Shown here piece by piece: positions 16,231-25,128 of a stretch of 47,357 nt of DNA; within the stretch, counting starts at the first letter, position 1, and each line of letters starts with the position of its first letter. This DNA is from an uncultured Clostridia bacterium. Lineage in GTDB: Bacteria > Bacillota > Clostridia > Oscillospirales > CAG-272. A program made the position numbers and the translations under genes. The notes under the pieces were generated by a model. It did not search any database. It saw only the letters and a program-made list of their open reading frames with translations, and was not told the DNA's origin. The stretch spans positions 1 to 47,357 of the forward strand of contig CANRKP010000012.1 of the NCBI GenBank assembly GCA_947631245.1. The letters are read 5' to 3'.

Positions 16231-16265
16231 GCGGGAACGGCTTTGCGAGCAAAAGCCGTTCCCGC
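16231..16265 (-). other. Perfect 14-bp hairpin between glgP and the amylase gene
   Basis: GCGGGAACGGCTTT pairs perfectly with its complement at 16252-16265 around a 7-base loop. No T run follows on either strand, so it does not look like a terminator. A stable hairpin between co-transcribed genes often protects the upstream mRNA from 3' exonucleases, giving more GlgP than amylase; that role is inferred. Confidence 0.7.
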
Positions 16266-16286
16266 ATTCCCCTGTCGGAAGTATGA

Positions 16287-18713
16287 TCAATAAATGCTCT
16301 TCATATGCCAAATGTTTTCGGCATATTCCTTTATGCTGCGGTCGGCGGAGAAAAATCCCGCGCCGGCGATATTGTAAACCGACTTGCGGTACCACTCGTC
16401 GCTCTTTTTGTAATCGGCGAGCGCATGACCGTATGCGGTGAGGTAGGAATCGTAATCCGCAAGGCACATATAGGGGTCGGCAACGCCGGGAGCATGGAGC
16501 AGATACTGCGCGATGTTGGAGAACGACTTGCCGTTGAAGCCGACGTTGAGCCTGTCGACGGCGGCGCGGAGCTTGTCGTTCGCCTCATAGAACTTCGTAG
16601 AATGGTATCCGTCGCGCCAAAGGGCGTCGACCTCGTCAGTGTGCAGACCGAAGATATATATGTTGTCGTCTCCGACTGCCTGCGCCATCTCGACGTTCGC
16701 GCCGTCGAGCGTGCCGACGGTCAAAGCGCCGTTTATCATGAACTTCATGCAGCCTGTACCGCTCGCCTCTTTTCCGGCAAGCGATATCTGCTCGCTTATG
16801 TCGGACGCGGGCATGAGCACCTCGGCGGCGGAGACCTTGTAGTCCTCGAGGAACGCGACGCGTATTCTCTCGCGCAGACGCGGGTCAGCCTCGATGTCGG
16901 CGCCTATGTTCCAAATGAGGTCTATTATGTTCTTCGCCATGTAGTAACCGGGCGCGGCCTTGCCGCCAAAAATGAACGTCTGCGGCGGGAGGTCGGAGTT
17001 CGGGTTCTCCTTGAGCTCGTTATAGAACGTCACTATCTTAAGCACGTTTAAAAGCTGGCGCTTGTACTCGTGCATGCGCTTCGCCTGTATGTCGAAGATG
17101 CTGTCCGTGTCGAGCGAGATGCCCGTCAGCCCCTTATAATACTTCGCAAAGCGCTCCTTGTTCTCGTGCTTTATCGCCTCGAGCTTCAGATGTATGTCGT
17201 GACTGTCGGCGTAATCGGAAAATTCCGAGAGCGCGAGCGAATTATGCCTGTACTCGGTGCCGATCGTCTCGTCGAGAAGTCCCGCAAGCCCCGGGTTCGA
17301 GTAGCAGAGCCAGCGCCTGTGCGCGATGCCGTTCGTGACGTTCGTGAATTTGTCGGGCGTATACTTGTAGTAGTCGTGGAAAATAGTGTCCTTGAGTATC
17401 TCGGAATGGAGCGCGGAGACGCCGTTCACCTTATGCGACGCGACGACGCTCAGGTTCGCCATCCTCACCTGTCCGTAGCCGATGATGCTCATGCGCGATA
17501 TTCTGCCCCAGTCTCCCGGATACGCCTCCCAAAGGTCGGCGCAGAAGCGGCGGTTTATCTCGCAGATTATGGTGTATATCCTCGGCAGCTTGATGCGGAA
17601 GAGATCCTCTCCCCACGTTTCGAGCGCCTCGGGCATGACAGTGTGGTTCGTGTAGGAGATGCACCTGCGGACAACGTCCCAAGCGTCTTCCCAGTTGTAG
17701 TTGTACTCGTCGAGCAGTATCCTCATCAGTTCGGGAACAACGAGCGCCGGGTGAGTGTCGTTTATATGTATCGCGACCTTGTCGGCGAAGTTGTTGAGCG
17801 TCCCGTACATCGAGAGGTGGTCAAGGAAAACGGACTGGAGCGACGCCGACACGAGGAAGTACTGCTGCGTCAGGCGCAAAAGCTTGCCTTCCGTATGCTC
17901 GTCTGACGGATAGAGCACCTTCGTGATTATCTCCGCCGCCGTGTTCTCCTGCATCGCGCGGATGTAATCGCCCTGCGAGAAGAGGTTCATGTTGAACGTC
18001 TGATTCATACCACGGGCGCGCCACAGGCGAAGCGTATTGACGGCGCGGCTGTCTGCGCCCGAGATCATGAGGTCGTAGGGGATAGCCTGCACCTCGGTGT
18101 AATTCTCAAGCACCGAGTCGCAGTGACCGTCGTGCCATGTCTCGTTCACATGACCGTCGAACTTGACGGTGATGTGCTTGTCGGTACGCGGAACGAGCCA
18201 GCATTCCCCGCCGGGGAGCCAAACGTCCGGCAGCTCGACCTGCTGTCCGTCAACTATTTTCTGCTTGAAAAGACCGTATTCGTAGCAGAGAGAATACCCA
18301 TTCGCACAGTATCCGAGGGATGAGAGCGAATCCATAAAGCAGGCTGCGAGCCTGCCAAGGCCTCCGTTTCCGAGCGAGGGATCGGGTTCGAGCTCGTAGA
18401 GCTCGTCGAGCGACACGCCGATATCGGCAAGAGCTTTCCTGTAATCTTCTGCGATACCGAGGTTGCAGAGATTGTTCTTGAGCTGACGTCCGAGGAGAAA
18501 CTCCATACAGAGGTATACGATGCGCTTGCCGCGCACCTTCTTTATGTCCTTCTTGTACTCCGCCCTCATCGAGGTGAGTCTGTCCTTGACGGTCATGACG
18601 GTCGCCTTGTAGATCTGATCCTTCGTCGCCGTTTCTACCGTTGTGTTGAAATACTGAGACAGCTTGCGCTCAAGCTCCTCCCTTATCACACGTTCGCTTG
18701 CTTTCTTGCTCAT
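16287..18713 (-). CDS. glgP: Glycogen/alpha-glucan phosphorylase
   Basis: This 808-residue enzyme releases glucose-1-phosphate from the non-reducing ends of glycogen. It is a full-length GT35 phosphorylase. Near the N-terminus it has [13 protein letters not shown] and [14 protein letters not shown]. Near the C-terminus it has the pyridoxal-phosphate region [20 protein letters not shown], whose Lys binds the cofactor. The N-terminus lacks the long regulatory extension of eukaryotic enzymes. AAAGGA precedes the ATG by about six bases. It lies 31 bases after glgA and ends 67 bases before the amylase, with the 14-bp hairpin in that gap. Working with the amylase and GlgB, it recycles the stored polymer. 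Confidence 0.97.
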   Translation of the reverse strand: MSKKASERVIREELERKLSQYFNTTVETATKDQIYKATVMTVKDRLTSMRAEYKKDIKKVRGKRIVYLCMEFLLGRQLKNNLCNLGIAEDYRKALADIGVSLDELYELEPDPSLGNGGLGRLAACFMDSLSSLGYCANGYSLCYEYGLFKQKIVDGQQVELPDVWLPGGECWLVPRTDKHITVKFDGHVNETWHDGHCDSVLENYTEVQAIPYDLMISGADSRAVNTLRLWRARGMNQTFNMNLFSQGDYIRAMQENTAAEIITKVLYPSDEHTEGKLLRLTQQYFLVSASLQSVFLDHLSMYGTLNNFADKVAIHINDTHPALVVPELMRILLDEYNYNWEDAWDVVRRCISYTNHTVMPEALETWGEDLFRIKLPRIYTIICEINRRFCADLWEAYPGDWGRISRMSIIGYGQVRMANLSVVASHKVNGVSALHSEILKDTIFHDYYKYTPDKFTNVTNGIAHRRWLCYSNPGLAGLLDETIGTEYRHNSLALSEFSDYADSHDIHLKLEAIKHENKERFAKYYKGLTGISLDTDSIFDIQAKRMHEYKRQLLNVLKIVTFYNELKENPNSDLPPQTFIFGGKAAPGYYMAKNIIDLIWNIGADIEADPRLRERIRVAFLEDYKVSAAEVLMPASDISEQISLAGKEASGTGCMKFMINGALTVGTLDGANVEMAQAVGDDNIYIFGLHTDEVDALWRDGYHSTKFYEANDKLRAAVDRLNVGFNGKSFSNIAQYLLHAPGVADPYMCLADYDSYLTAYGHALADYKKSDEWYRKSVYNIAGAGFFSADRSIKEYAENIWHMKSIY

Positions 18714-18744
18714 GGGTATCCTTTTTGTCCTTTTTTAGAATGAA

Positions 18745-20169
18745 TTATAGTCTCTCATAAAGCGCCATATAGCCCTCTGCCGACTTCGCCCACGAGAAAT
18801 CGCACTTCATCGCGCGGCGCATGAGGGAAACCCAGCGCTTCTTGTCGCGGTAAATGCTCGTGGCGTAACGCAGCGTGTAAAGCATATCGTGCGCGTTATA
18901 ATTCGTAAATGTGAAGCCGTTGCCCTCGTTTGTATACTCGTTGTACGGCTTTATCGTGTCGTAAAGTCCTCCGGTCTCGCGGACGACGGGAACCGCCCCG
19001 TAGCGGGACGCTATCATCTGCGAGAGACCGCACGGCTCGCTCTGCGACGGCATAAGGAATATGTCAGCACCCGCGTAAATCCTGTGCGACAGGTCCTTGT
19101 TGAACTGAAGGAGCGTGCGTACCTTGTCGGGATAGCGGCGCGCAAGATACGAGAAGTAGCTCTCGTATTCGGAGTCGCCCGTGCCGAGAAGCACGAACTG
19201 CACGTTGTCGGCAAGGTATTCCTCGATAACGCGGCGAACGAGGTCGAGCCCCTTGTGCTTTGCGAGGCGGGATATCATTGCGACGAGCGGTACGTCTGCC
19301 GAAACGGGAAGCCCGAGGTCCGCCTGGAGCTGCTCCTTGCAGGCGCGCTTTCCCGAATACGCGCGCGCGCTGTAATTCTTCGCGATTACGGGGTCAGTCT
19401 CCGGGTCGTAGAGCTTTGTATCTATGCCGTTTATAATGCCCGAGAGCTTGTCGCGGTAGAGGCGGAGCACATGGTAGAGCCCGTGAGAATAGAACTCGCC
19501 CTGAAGCTCCTCCGCGTACTTCGGCGATACCGTCGTCACCGCGTTCGCGCAGACGATGGCGCCCTTTGTAAGGTTGATGTCGCCGTCGTATTCCACGATG
19601 CCGCGCACAGTCGACGGAAGACCGAACACGTCCCCGAGTATCTCCGTGCCGAAAACGCCCTGATACTCGATATTATGTATCGTGTAGACAGCCTTCACGC
19701 GGCGGTAGCGCTCGTCTCCGGAATAAAGCGTCCGCAGATAGAGCACCGACGCGGCGGCCTGCCAGTCGTTGGCGTGGAGCACGTCAGGGAAATAATCAAG
19801 ACAGCCCATGAGGTCGAGGACCGCCTTGCCGAAGAAGGCAAACCTCTCCCCGTCGTCATAGCTGCCGTAAAGAGACGGACGCTTGAAGTAATACTCATTG
19901 TCGATAAAATAAAACGTCACGCCGTCTTTATCATACTGATATATCCCGCAGTACTGGTCGCGCCATGCGAGCTTGACATACGTCTCATAGACGCGCGTCA
20001 TGCCGTCTCTGTACTCCTGCGAGACCGAACCGTAAAGCGGCATTACAACGCGGATGTCGCTTTCGGGATACGCCGCCTTCAGCGCCGTCGGGAGTGAACC
20101 CAAAACGTCGCCGAGACCGCCGGTGGATGCGAACGGAACTGCTTCAGAACCTGCGAATAAAACTTTCAT
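18745..20169 (-). CDS. glgA: Glycogen synthase (ADP-glucose dependent)
   Basis: This 474-residue GT5 enzyme adds glucose from ADP-glucose to growing alpha-1,4-glucan. The N-terminal Rossmann half begins MKVLFAGSEAVPFASTGGLGDVLG. The C-terminal half has MISRLAKHKGLDL and the conserved PSQSEPCGLSQMIASRYG and RETGGLYDT motifs. In the N-terminal motif the usual KTGGL reads STGGL, so the Lys that contacts ADP-glucose in well-studied enzymes is replaced by Ser; the rest is intact. An excellent AAGGAGG site precedes the ATG. It is the first gene of the second glycogen unit, behind the promoter at 20232-20260. Confidence 0.95.
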   Translation of the reverse strand: MKVLFAGSEAVPFASTGGLGDVLGSLPTALKAAYPESDIRVVMPLYGSVSQEYRDGMTRVYETYVKLAWRDQYCGIYQYDKDGVTFYFIDNEYYFKRPSLYGSYDDGERFAFFGKAVLDLMGCLDYFPDVLHANDWQAAASVLYLRTLYSGDERYRRVKAVYTIHNIEYQGVFGTEILGDVFGLPSTVRGIVEYDGDINLTKGAIVCANAVTTVSPKYAEELQGEFYSHGLYHVLRLYRDKLSGIINGIDTKLYDPETDPVIAKNYSARAYSGKRACKEQLQADLGLPVSADVPLVAMISRLAKHKGLDLVRRVIEEYLADNVQFVLLGTGDSEYESYFSYLARRYPDKVRTLLQFNKDLSHRIYAGADIFLMPSQSEPCGLSQMIASRYGAVPVVRETGGLYDTIKPYNEYTNEGNGFTFTNYNAHDMLYTLRYATSIYRDKKRWVSLMRRAMKCDFSWAKSAEGYMALYERL

Positions 20170-20231
20170 GTCTGTCCCTCCTTAATTTTTTGAGTATCCG
20201 GATATTTATTTACGTCCGTTACTAAAGGAAT

Positions 20232-20260
20232 AGTATAGCACAATTCCGCATCGAATGCAA
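20232..20260 (-). promoter_or_regulatory. Promoter of glgA-glgP-amylase-methyltransferase
   Basis: On the minus strand, -35 TTGCAT (20255-20260), 17-base spacer, -10 TATACT (20232-20237) with extended TGC. It lies about 60 bases before glgA, so the second half of the glycogen locus can be expressed separately from glgBCD. Confidence 0.8.
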
Positions 20261-20303
20261 CCGTAAATTCATGTAACAAAATGAAGAAATACGGCGCATT
20301 TTC

Positions 20304-20379
20304 AACGGTTAGTACCGTTATTATGACGGGAAGCGGCACCCATACAGGCGCACGTTTCGGGCGCCTCGGCTGCCGCTTC
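20304..20379 (-). other. Paired hairpins in the glgD-glgA interval
   Basis: Just after glgD, GAAGCGGCA (20330-20338) pairs with TGCCGCTTC (20371-20379) and encloses a second stem, AGGCGC (20346-20351) with GCGCCT (20361-20366). Further on, AACGGT-TAGT-ACCGTT (20304-20319) forms a third small stem. No T tract follows on the minus strand, so the group may be a weak terminator, an mRNA 3' protector or a regulator site upstream of the glgA promoter. Confidence 0.55.
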
Positions 20380-20389
20380 GCTTCTTTTG

Positions 20390-21523
20390 TCAGATCATCT
20401 TGCCCTTTGCGACATATATCGGCATCGAAGTGGCGCCCGAAAGCGTCACGCCGTCGCGAATGACGACGTCCTTATCCGTCAGAACGCAGTTGAGCGAGAC
20501 GGAATCTCCCGTGAACGTGTCCTGGAAGAGTATCGAGTTTTTGACGACGGTCTTCTTCCCTATCTTGACGCCGCGGAAGAGTATGCTGTTCTCGACCTGC
20601 CCTTCTATCACGCAGCCGTCAGCGATGAGGGAATTTTTCACCTTTGCGCCGTCTGCATACTTCGCGGGCGCGGAATTGCGGACCTTCGTGTAGATCGGGC
20701 GGTTCTTCGTCTCAAAGAGCTCGCGCCTGACGCCCGCGTCGCGGATGAGCTCCATCGAATGGGCGAAATATTCCGCCATCGACGAGATGACCGCGAAGTA
20801 GCCGTCGTATCTGTATATGCGGAAGTTCGCGTGACCGATGTTGCGTCCTATAACGTCGCGGTTCATGCTGACGTAGTTGTGCGCTATCGCGTCGAGCACT
20901 ATCGTCTTAAGATAGCTGCTGCTCATGACGAGAATGTTGAGCGATACGTCCGCCTCGCCCGAAAAATCGGTCGGATACGACATTATGTCCGTTATCTCGC
21001 CGTTCTCGTTCGAAGTGAACATCGTCGTGTTCCTCGCCTGCTCGGGCGTCAGATTGACGTGCTTGACCGCTATCGTCATGTCCGCGCCGTGCTCGATATG
21101 GTCGTTTATGATATCGTTTAAGTCGATATTGCATATGACGTCGCAGTCCGACATGACGACGTAGTCGTCCTGGATATGGGTCACGGCGTCGTTTATGCTC
21201 TTGAGCGCCTCAAGGCGCGTCTCGTAGAGCGCGTTCCTGTTGTTCGCAAAAGCGGAGACGAACGGAGGCAGGAGCTTTATGCCTCCGCGCGTGCGCGCGA
21301 GATCCCAGTCCTTGCCGCTGCCGAGGTGGTCCATCAGCGAGTGGTAGTTGTAGTGGGTGATGACGTTCACGTTCGTTATGCCCGAGTTGACCATGTTCGA
21401 AAGCGTGAAGTCTATCAGCCTGTACCTGCATCCGAACGGGACGGAGGCAAGCGTACGCATACGCGTCAGATCCGCGATATTGGCGTCATGTATGTTCGAG
21501 AAAATTATTCCTGCTGCTGACAT
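20390..21523 (-). CDS. glgD: GlgD, regulatory-type subunit of ADP-glucose pyrophosphorylase
   Basis: This 377-residue paralogue of GlgC is typical of Bacillota. It keeps the nucleotidyltransferase fold (FGCRYRLIDFTLSNMVNSGI, YVVMSDCDVICNIDL) and the C-terminal left-handed beta-helix repeats (KNSLIADGCVIEGQVENSILF). It lacks the N-terminal GGxGxRL loop, which here reads ...IFSNIHDANIADLTRMR. GlgD proteins have little activity alone but form a heterotetramer with GlgC and raise its activity; that role is inferred from the family. AAAGGAA precedes the ATG by 8 bases, and glgC ends 38 bases upstream in the same transcript. Confidence 0.94.
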   Translation of the reverse strand: MSAAGIIFSNIHDANIADLTRMRTLASVPFGCRYRLIDFTLSNMVNSGITNVNVITHYNYHSLMDHLGSGKDWDLARTRGGIKLLPPFVSAFANNRNALYETRLEALKSINDAVTHIQDDYVVMSDCDVICNIDLNDIINDHIEHGADMTIAVKHVNLTPEQARNTTMFTSNENGEITDIMSYPTDFSGEADVSLNILVMSSSYLKTIVLDAIAHNYVSMNRDVIGRNIGHANFRIYRYDGYFAVISSMAEYFAHSMELIRDAGVRRELFETKNRPIYTKVRNSAPAKYADGAKVKNSLIADGCVIEGQVENSILFRGVKIGKKTVVKNSILFQDTFTGDSVSLNCVLTDKDVVIRDGVTLSGATSMPIYVAKGKMI

Positions 21524-21561
21524 TTCGCAATTTCCTTTCTTTGCGGCTCAAATCCCGCGTC

Positions 21562-22755
21562 TCACTTCGTGCCCGACGCGTTGAGCATCGTCCCGTCGGG
21601 AACGACTGTGCCCGACGCGAGCGTAAGCCCGGGAGCTACGAGCGTGATGCCCTCGGCGGCGCTCTTCGGTCTGCCGACAGAGCTTTCGGCGCCTATCTCG
21701 GTGCCGCTGCCGACGATGCTGTAATTGACCTGCGAGCCGCGCCCGACGCGGACGCCGCTCATTATGACGGAGTCGCAGACGTACGCGCCCTCCTCTATGA
21801 CGACGCCGTCGGAAAGGACGCTGTTTTCAACGACGCCCCAGATCTTGCAGCCCTCGGTGACGATCGAGTTGCTTATCTCCGCGTTCTCGCCGACGAAGTG
21901 CGGCGGTTCCGCGTTGTTCCTCGAATATATACGCCAGTCGCGGTCATGGAGCACGAACTTAGGCTCCGAGCCGAGCAGGTCCATGTTCGCCTCCCACAGA
22001 GACGAGAGCGTGCCGACGTCCTTCCAATAGCCGCGGAACGGGAATGTATACATTCTGAGCCCGTCCGCGAGCATCGCGGGGATGATATCCTTGCCGAAGT
22101 CGTTCGACGAATTCGGGTTCAGTTCGTCGCGGCGGAGATAATCCGCGAGCGTCTTTCTGTTGAATATGTATATTCCCATCGAGGCCTTCGTGCTCTTCGG
22201 ATGCTTCGGCTTTTCCTCAAACTCGTAGATGCGCCCTTCCTCGTCGGTATTCATGATGCCGAAGCGGGACGCCTCCTCGAGCGGGACCTCGAGCACCGCG
22301 ATCGTCGCGTCCGCCCCGTTCTTTTTGTGCTCGGCGAGCATCTCGGAATAGTCCATCTTGTAGATGTGGTCGCCCGAGAGGATGAGAACATAGTCGGGGT
22401 CATACCTTTCGATGAACGCGAGGTTCTGATATATCGCGTTCGCCGTGCCGCGGTACCAGTCCGAGGACGTCTTGCCCTGATACGGCGGCAGCACCATGAC
22501 GCCGCCGGTGTTCCTGTCAAGGTCCCACGGCTGACCGTTGCCAATATATTCGTTGAGGACGAGCGGCTGATACTGCGTCAGGACGCCGACTGTGTCGATG
22601 CCGGAGTTGACGCAGTTCGACATGGGAAAGTCTATTATCCTGTACTTTCCGCCGAACTCGACGGCAGGCTTTGCCGTCGTCTCCGTCAGGCTGTAAAGTC
22701 TGCTGCCCTGGCCGCCCGCGAGCAGCATCGCAACGCACTCTTTTTTCTTATACAT
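21562..22755 (-). CDS. glgC: Glucose-1-phosphate adenylyltransferase, catalytic subunit
   Basis: This 397-residue enzyme makes ADP-glucose and pyrophosphate from ATP and glucose-1-phosphate, the committed step of bacterial glycogen synthesis. The nucleotide loop [15 protein letters not shown] (10-24), [24 protein letters not shown], the catalytic-site region [16 protein letters not shown] and [13 protein letters not shown] are all present. They are followed by the beta-helix domain with hexapeptide-like repeats to the C-terminus. AGGAGG lies four bases before the ATG. It is paired with glgD immediately downstream and separated from glgB upstream by a 173-base interval. Confidence 0.96.
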   Translation of the reverse strand: MYKKKECVAMLLAGGQGSRLYSLTETTAKPAVEFGGKYRIIDFPMSNCVNSGIDTVGVLTQYQPLVLNEYIGNGQPWDLDRNTGGVMVLPPYQGKTSSDWYRGTANAIYQNLAFIERYDPDYVLILSGDHIYKMDYSEMLAEHKKNGADATIAVLEVPLEEASRFGIMNTDEEGRIYEFEEKPKHPKSTKASMGIYIFNRKTLADYLRRDELNPNSSNDFGKDIIPAMLADGLRMYTFPFRGYWKDVGTLSSLWEANMDLLGSEPKFVLHDRDWRIYSRNNAEPPHFVGENAEISNSIVTEGCKIWGVVENSVLSDGVVIEEGAYVCDSVIMSGVRVGRGSQVNYSIVGSGTEIGAESSVGRPKSAAEGITLVAPGLTLASGTVVPDGTMLNASGTK

Positions 22756-22928
22756 ACTTCCTCCTGCCTCTTATTTTGAGCAATGTTTATATACGCCCGC
22801 GGCTTGCCGCCGGGCAAAATGTTCTATAGACTTGGGTTTGTCCGTTCAAAAGACAAAGGCAATGCAAAAACCGCTTAGGTCCCGTACTGCGCGCCCCGCC
22901 GCAAAACCGTATCCCTATATTGATATTA
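22756..22928 (-). other. 173-base interval between glgB and glgC with a hairpin
   Basis: There is no reading frame I can support. Read on the minus strand, GCCCGGCGGC pairs with GCCGCGGGC (about 22796-22817, one bulged base) about 40 bases before the glgC start. TATAGA further upstream has only a poor -35 at suitable distance, so an internal promoter is possible but not convincing. The gap is unusually long for this operon and may hold an mRNA processing or translation-control element. Confidence 0.4.
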
Positions 22929-24878
22929 TTATTTCTTCTCGAATATGATGCCGGAGAACGGCGGGATGTCGAGCTTCGCCCTGACCTCGTGCGTCTGACG
23001 GCTGCGGCTCGCCGAGAGCGTCTCCGCGCGGAGACCTCCGCCGAATCGCTGCCACTCGGTGTTGAGCAGCACGCGGTATGTGCCCGAATACGGCAGCGGA
23101 AGCTCGTAATTCTTCCATTCCGCGCCGGAGAAATTGATGAGCACGAAGACCTCGCCGCCGTGCGTATCGCGCCGCTTGTATGCAAGGACGTTGTGCGCGT
23201 CGTCGTCGACCTTTATCCATTCAAAGCCGTCCCAGCCGTCGTCTATTTCCCAAAGCGCCGGGGTGGCAAGATAAAGGTGATTTATTGCCGCCGTGAAGTC
23301 GCAGAGCTTTCTGTGCTTCTCATAGTCGAGCATGAACCATTCAAGCTGGTTCTGATAGTCCCATTCGCGGAACTGACCGTATTCCTGCCCCATGAACATG
23401 AGCTTTTTGCCCGGCAGCGTCATCATGTATACGAGGAACGCGCGCATCTCGGCGAATTTGTCCTCATACGGACCGAACATCTTGTCGATCAGCGACTTTT
23501 TTCCGTGGACGACCTCGTCATGCGACACGGGGAGGATGTAATTCTCCGAATAAGCGTACATCATCGGGAACGTCAGCTTGCCGTGACAGCCTCCGCGGAA
23601 CGCGGGGTCGCACTGGATATAGTCGAACATATCGTTCGCCCAGCCCATGTTCCACTTGAAATTGAAGCCGAGTCCGCCGACTGCGGGCGATTTCGTGACG
23701 CCGTACCAGGCGGTCGACTCCTCCGCTATCATCATCACGTCCGAAAATTCGGCGTGTATCGTGTCGTTCAGCTTGCGGAGGAACGCTATCGCCTCAAGCG
23801 ACTTGTTCTCGCCGTACACGTTCGGCGTCCACTCGCCGGGCCGCCTGTCGTAGTCGAGGTACAGCATAGACGCGACGGCGTCGACGCGCAGTCCGTCTAT
23901 GTGGTAGTGGCGCAGCCAGTAAAGGGCGTTTGAAATGAGGAAGCACTGGACCTCGTTTCTGCCAAGGTCGAAGCAGCGCGTGCCCCACGCCTTGTGCTCC
24001 ATCCTGTCTTTCCCCTGATATTCGTATGTGGGGTGCCCGTCAAATTCGTAAAGCCCGTGCTCGTCCTTCGGGAAGTGCGCCGGTACCCAGTCCATAATGA
24101 CGCCTATTCCCGAGGCGTGGAGCTTGTCCACAAAATACATGAAGTCCTCGGGACGTCCGAAGCGGGACGACGGCGCGAAATATCCGCAGATCTGATAGCC
24201 CCATGAGCCGTCGTAAGGATGCTCCGCCACGGGCAGGAGCTCGACGTGCGTGTACCCCATCTCGCAGATATATGGCACGAGCTGGTCTGCGATCTCGCGG
24301 TAGTTGAGATACGCGTTTTCGTTCCCATACGTCGTCTCGCCGTTTTTCGTCCGCCATGAGCCGAGATGCATTTCATATACGTTCATCGGCGACGAGTAAA
24401 ATCTTCCGTCGTGCCATACGTTGTTCATCCGCTCCGACATCCACGCGCCGTCGTTCCATTTGAACGAAGGAAGCGGATACACCTTTGACGCGGTGTGAAC
24501 GAGCGTTTCGTCATAGACCGCGTACGGGTCGCTCTTGTACGCTTCCCTGCCGCCGCCGATGACGAGGTATTTATAATTCTTTTCCGCTATCTCGCCGTCG
24601 CAAATAACGTGCGCCTCCCAGACGCCGCCGTCGCTTATTTTTTTCATAGGGTCGATGCGTTCCCAGCCGTTCCAGTCGCCGACGACGTATATCTCATCCG
24701 CCCTCGGCGCCCATGTGCGGAAAACATATCCGCCGGGCTCGCGGTGAACGCCTAAAAACTCGTACGCGCGGTAATCGGTCCCCTGATGAAAATAATATAT
24801 GTGAGAGGAGAGCTCGTCTACAGCCTCCGGGGCGCGCTCGGCGTCCTGTTTTTTTGTCTTTTTCTTTTTTTCAGCCAT
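22929..24878 (-). CDS. glgB: 1,4-alpha-glucan branching enzyme
   Basis: This 649-residue enzyme makes alpha-1,6 branches in glycogen. After a Lys-rich N-terminus, a CBM48 domain (about 40-130, with YVFRTWAPRADEIYVVGDWNGW) precedes a GH13 barrel. The catalytic residues are in DGLRVDAVASMLYLDY (nucleophile Asp), MIAEESTAW (acid/base Glu) and LPVSHDEVVHGKKS (Asp). The C-terminal beta domain ends with FSGIIFEKK. I chose the ATG at 24878 because GAAGGAG lies nine bases before the adjacent sequence and the upstream frame falls in the leader. First gene of the glgBCD unit, about 70 bases from its promoter. Confidence 0.96.
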   Translation of the reverse strand: MAEKKKKTKKQDAERAPEAVDELSSHIYYFHQGTDYRAYEFLGVHREPGGYVFRTWAPRADEIYVVGDWNGWERIDPMKKISDGGVWEAHVICDGEIAEKNYKYLVIGGGREAYKSDPYAVYDETLVHTASKVYPLPSFKWNDGAWMSERMNNVWHDGRFYSSPMNVYEMHLGSWRTKNGETTYGNENAYLNYREIADQLVPYICEMGYTHVELLPVAEHPYDGSWGYQICGYFAPSSRFGRPEDFMYFVDKLHASGIGVIMDWVPAHFPKDEHGLYEFDGHPTYEYQGKDRMEHKAWGTRCFDLGRNEVQCFLISNALYWLRHYHIDGLRVDAVASMLYLDYDRRPGEWTPNVYGENKSLEAIAFLRKLNDTIHAEFSDVMMIAEESTAWYGVTKSPAVGGLGFNFKWNMGWANDMFDYIQCDPAFRGGCHGKLTFPMMYAYSENYILPVSHDEVVHGKKSLIDKMFGPYEDKFAEMRAFLVYMMTLPGKKLMFMGQEYGQFREWDYQNQLEWFMLDYEKHRKLCDFTAAINHLYLATPALWEIDDGWDGFEWIKVDDDAHNVLAYKRRDTHGGEVFVLINFSGAEWKNYELPLPYSGTYRVLLNTEWQRFGGGLRAETLSASRSRQTHEVRAKLDIPPFSGIIFEKK

Positions 24879-24952
24879 TAGAGTCCTCTCCTTCGGTGAT
24901 GCGTGTTTAAGGACGCCCGCACTCACAGTGAGCGTATTTTACCTTTACACTT

Positions 24953-24981
24953 ATTATACAATGCCGCGGCGCAAAATTCAA
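24953..24981 (-). promoter_or_regulatory. Promoter of glgB-glgC-glgD
   Basis: On the minus strand, -35 TTGAAT (24976-24981), 17-base spacer, perfect -10 TATAAT (24953-24958). An 11-base palindrome CTCACAGTGAG (24922-24932) lies shortly after the expected start of transcription and could be an operator or a leader hairpin. Confidence 0.8.
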
Positions 24982-25038
24982 TAGTTTTTTCGCATTTTAC
25001 CCAAACTAAAAGTGCTTTTTACCCATTCTTTTCTTTTT

Positions 25039-25054
25039 TGACGCCGCGGCGTCA
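25039..25054. other. Perfect 16-base palindrome upstream of the glgB promoter
   Basis: TGACGCCGCGGCGTCA reads the same on both strands. It lies between the 3' end of leuS and the glgB promoter (about 60 bases upstream of the -35). No T run follows on the minus strand. It could be a dimeric regulator site for the glycogen genes or part of the leuS 3' end structure. Confidence 0.5.
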
Positions 25055-25072
25055 TGATTTTCTTATTAACGC

Positions 25073-25101
25073 TGTCGGGAGAGCGTTTCGCCCTCCCGAC
25101 A
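25073..25101 (-). terminator. Hairpin at the 3' end of leuS
   Basis: On the minus strand, TGTCGGGAGGGCG pairs with CGCTCTCCCGACA (13 bp, one G-U pair) around AAA, about 28 bases after the leuS stop. The bases after it are AT-rich but contain no clean T run, so it may be a terminator of reduced efficiency that ends the long gene run. Confidence 0.6.
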
Positions 25102-25128
25102 TTTCATGCAGATTGCTTTTTGCCGCCG

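Noticed and set aside
21541-22779. A 412-codon open frame antisense to glgC (similar ones lie opposite glgA and topA)
   Set aside because: Long reverse frames arise from the codon bias of the real genes; compositions are rich in Arg, Val and Asp without any domain pattern, and the sense genes are certain.
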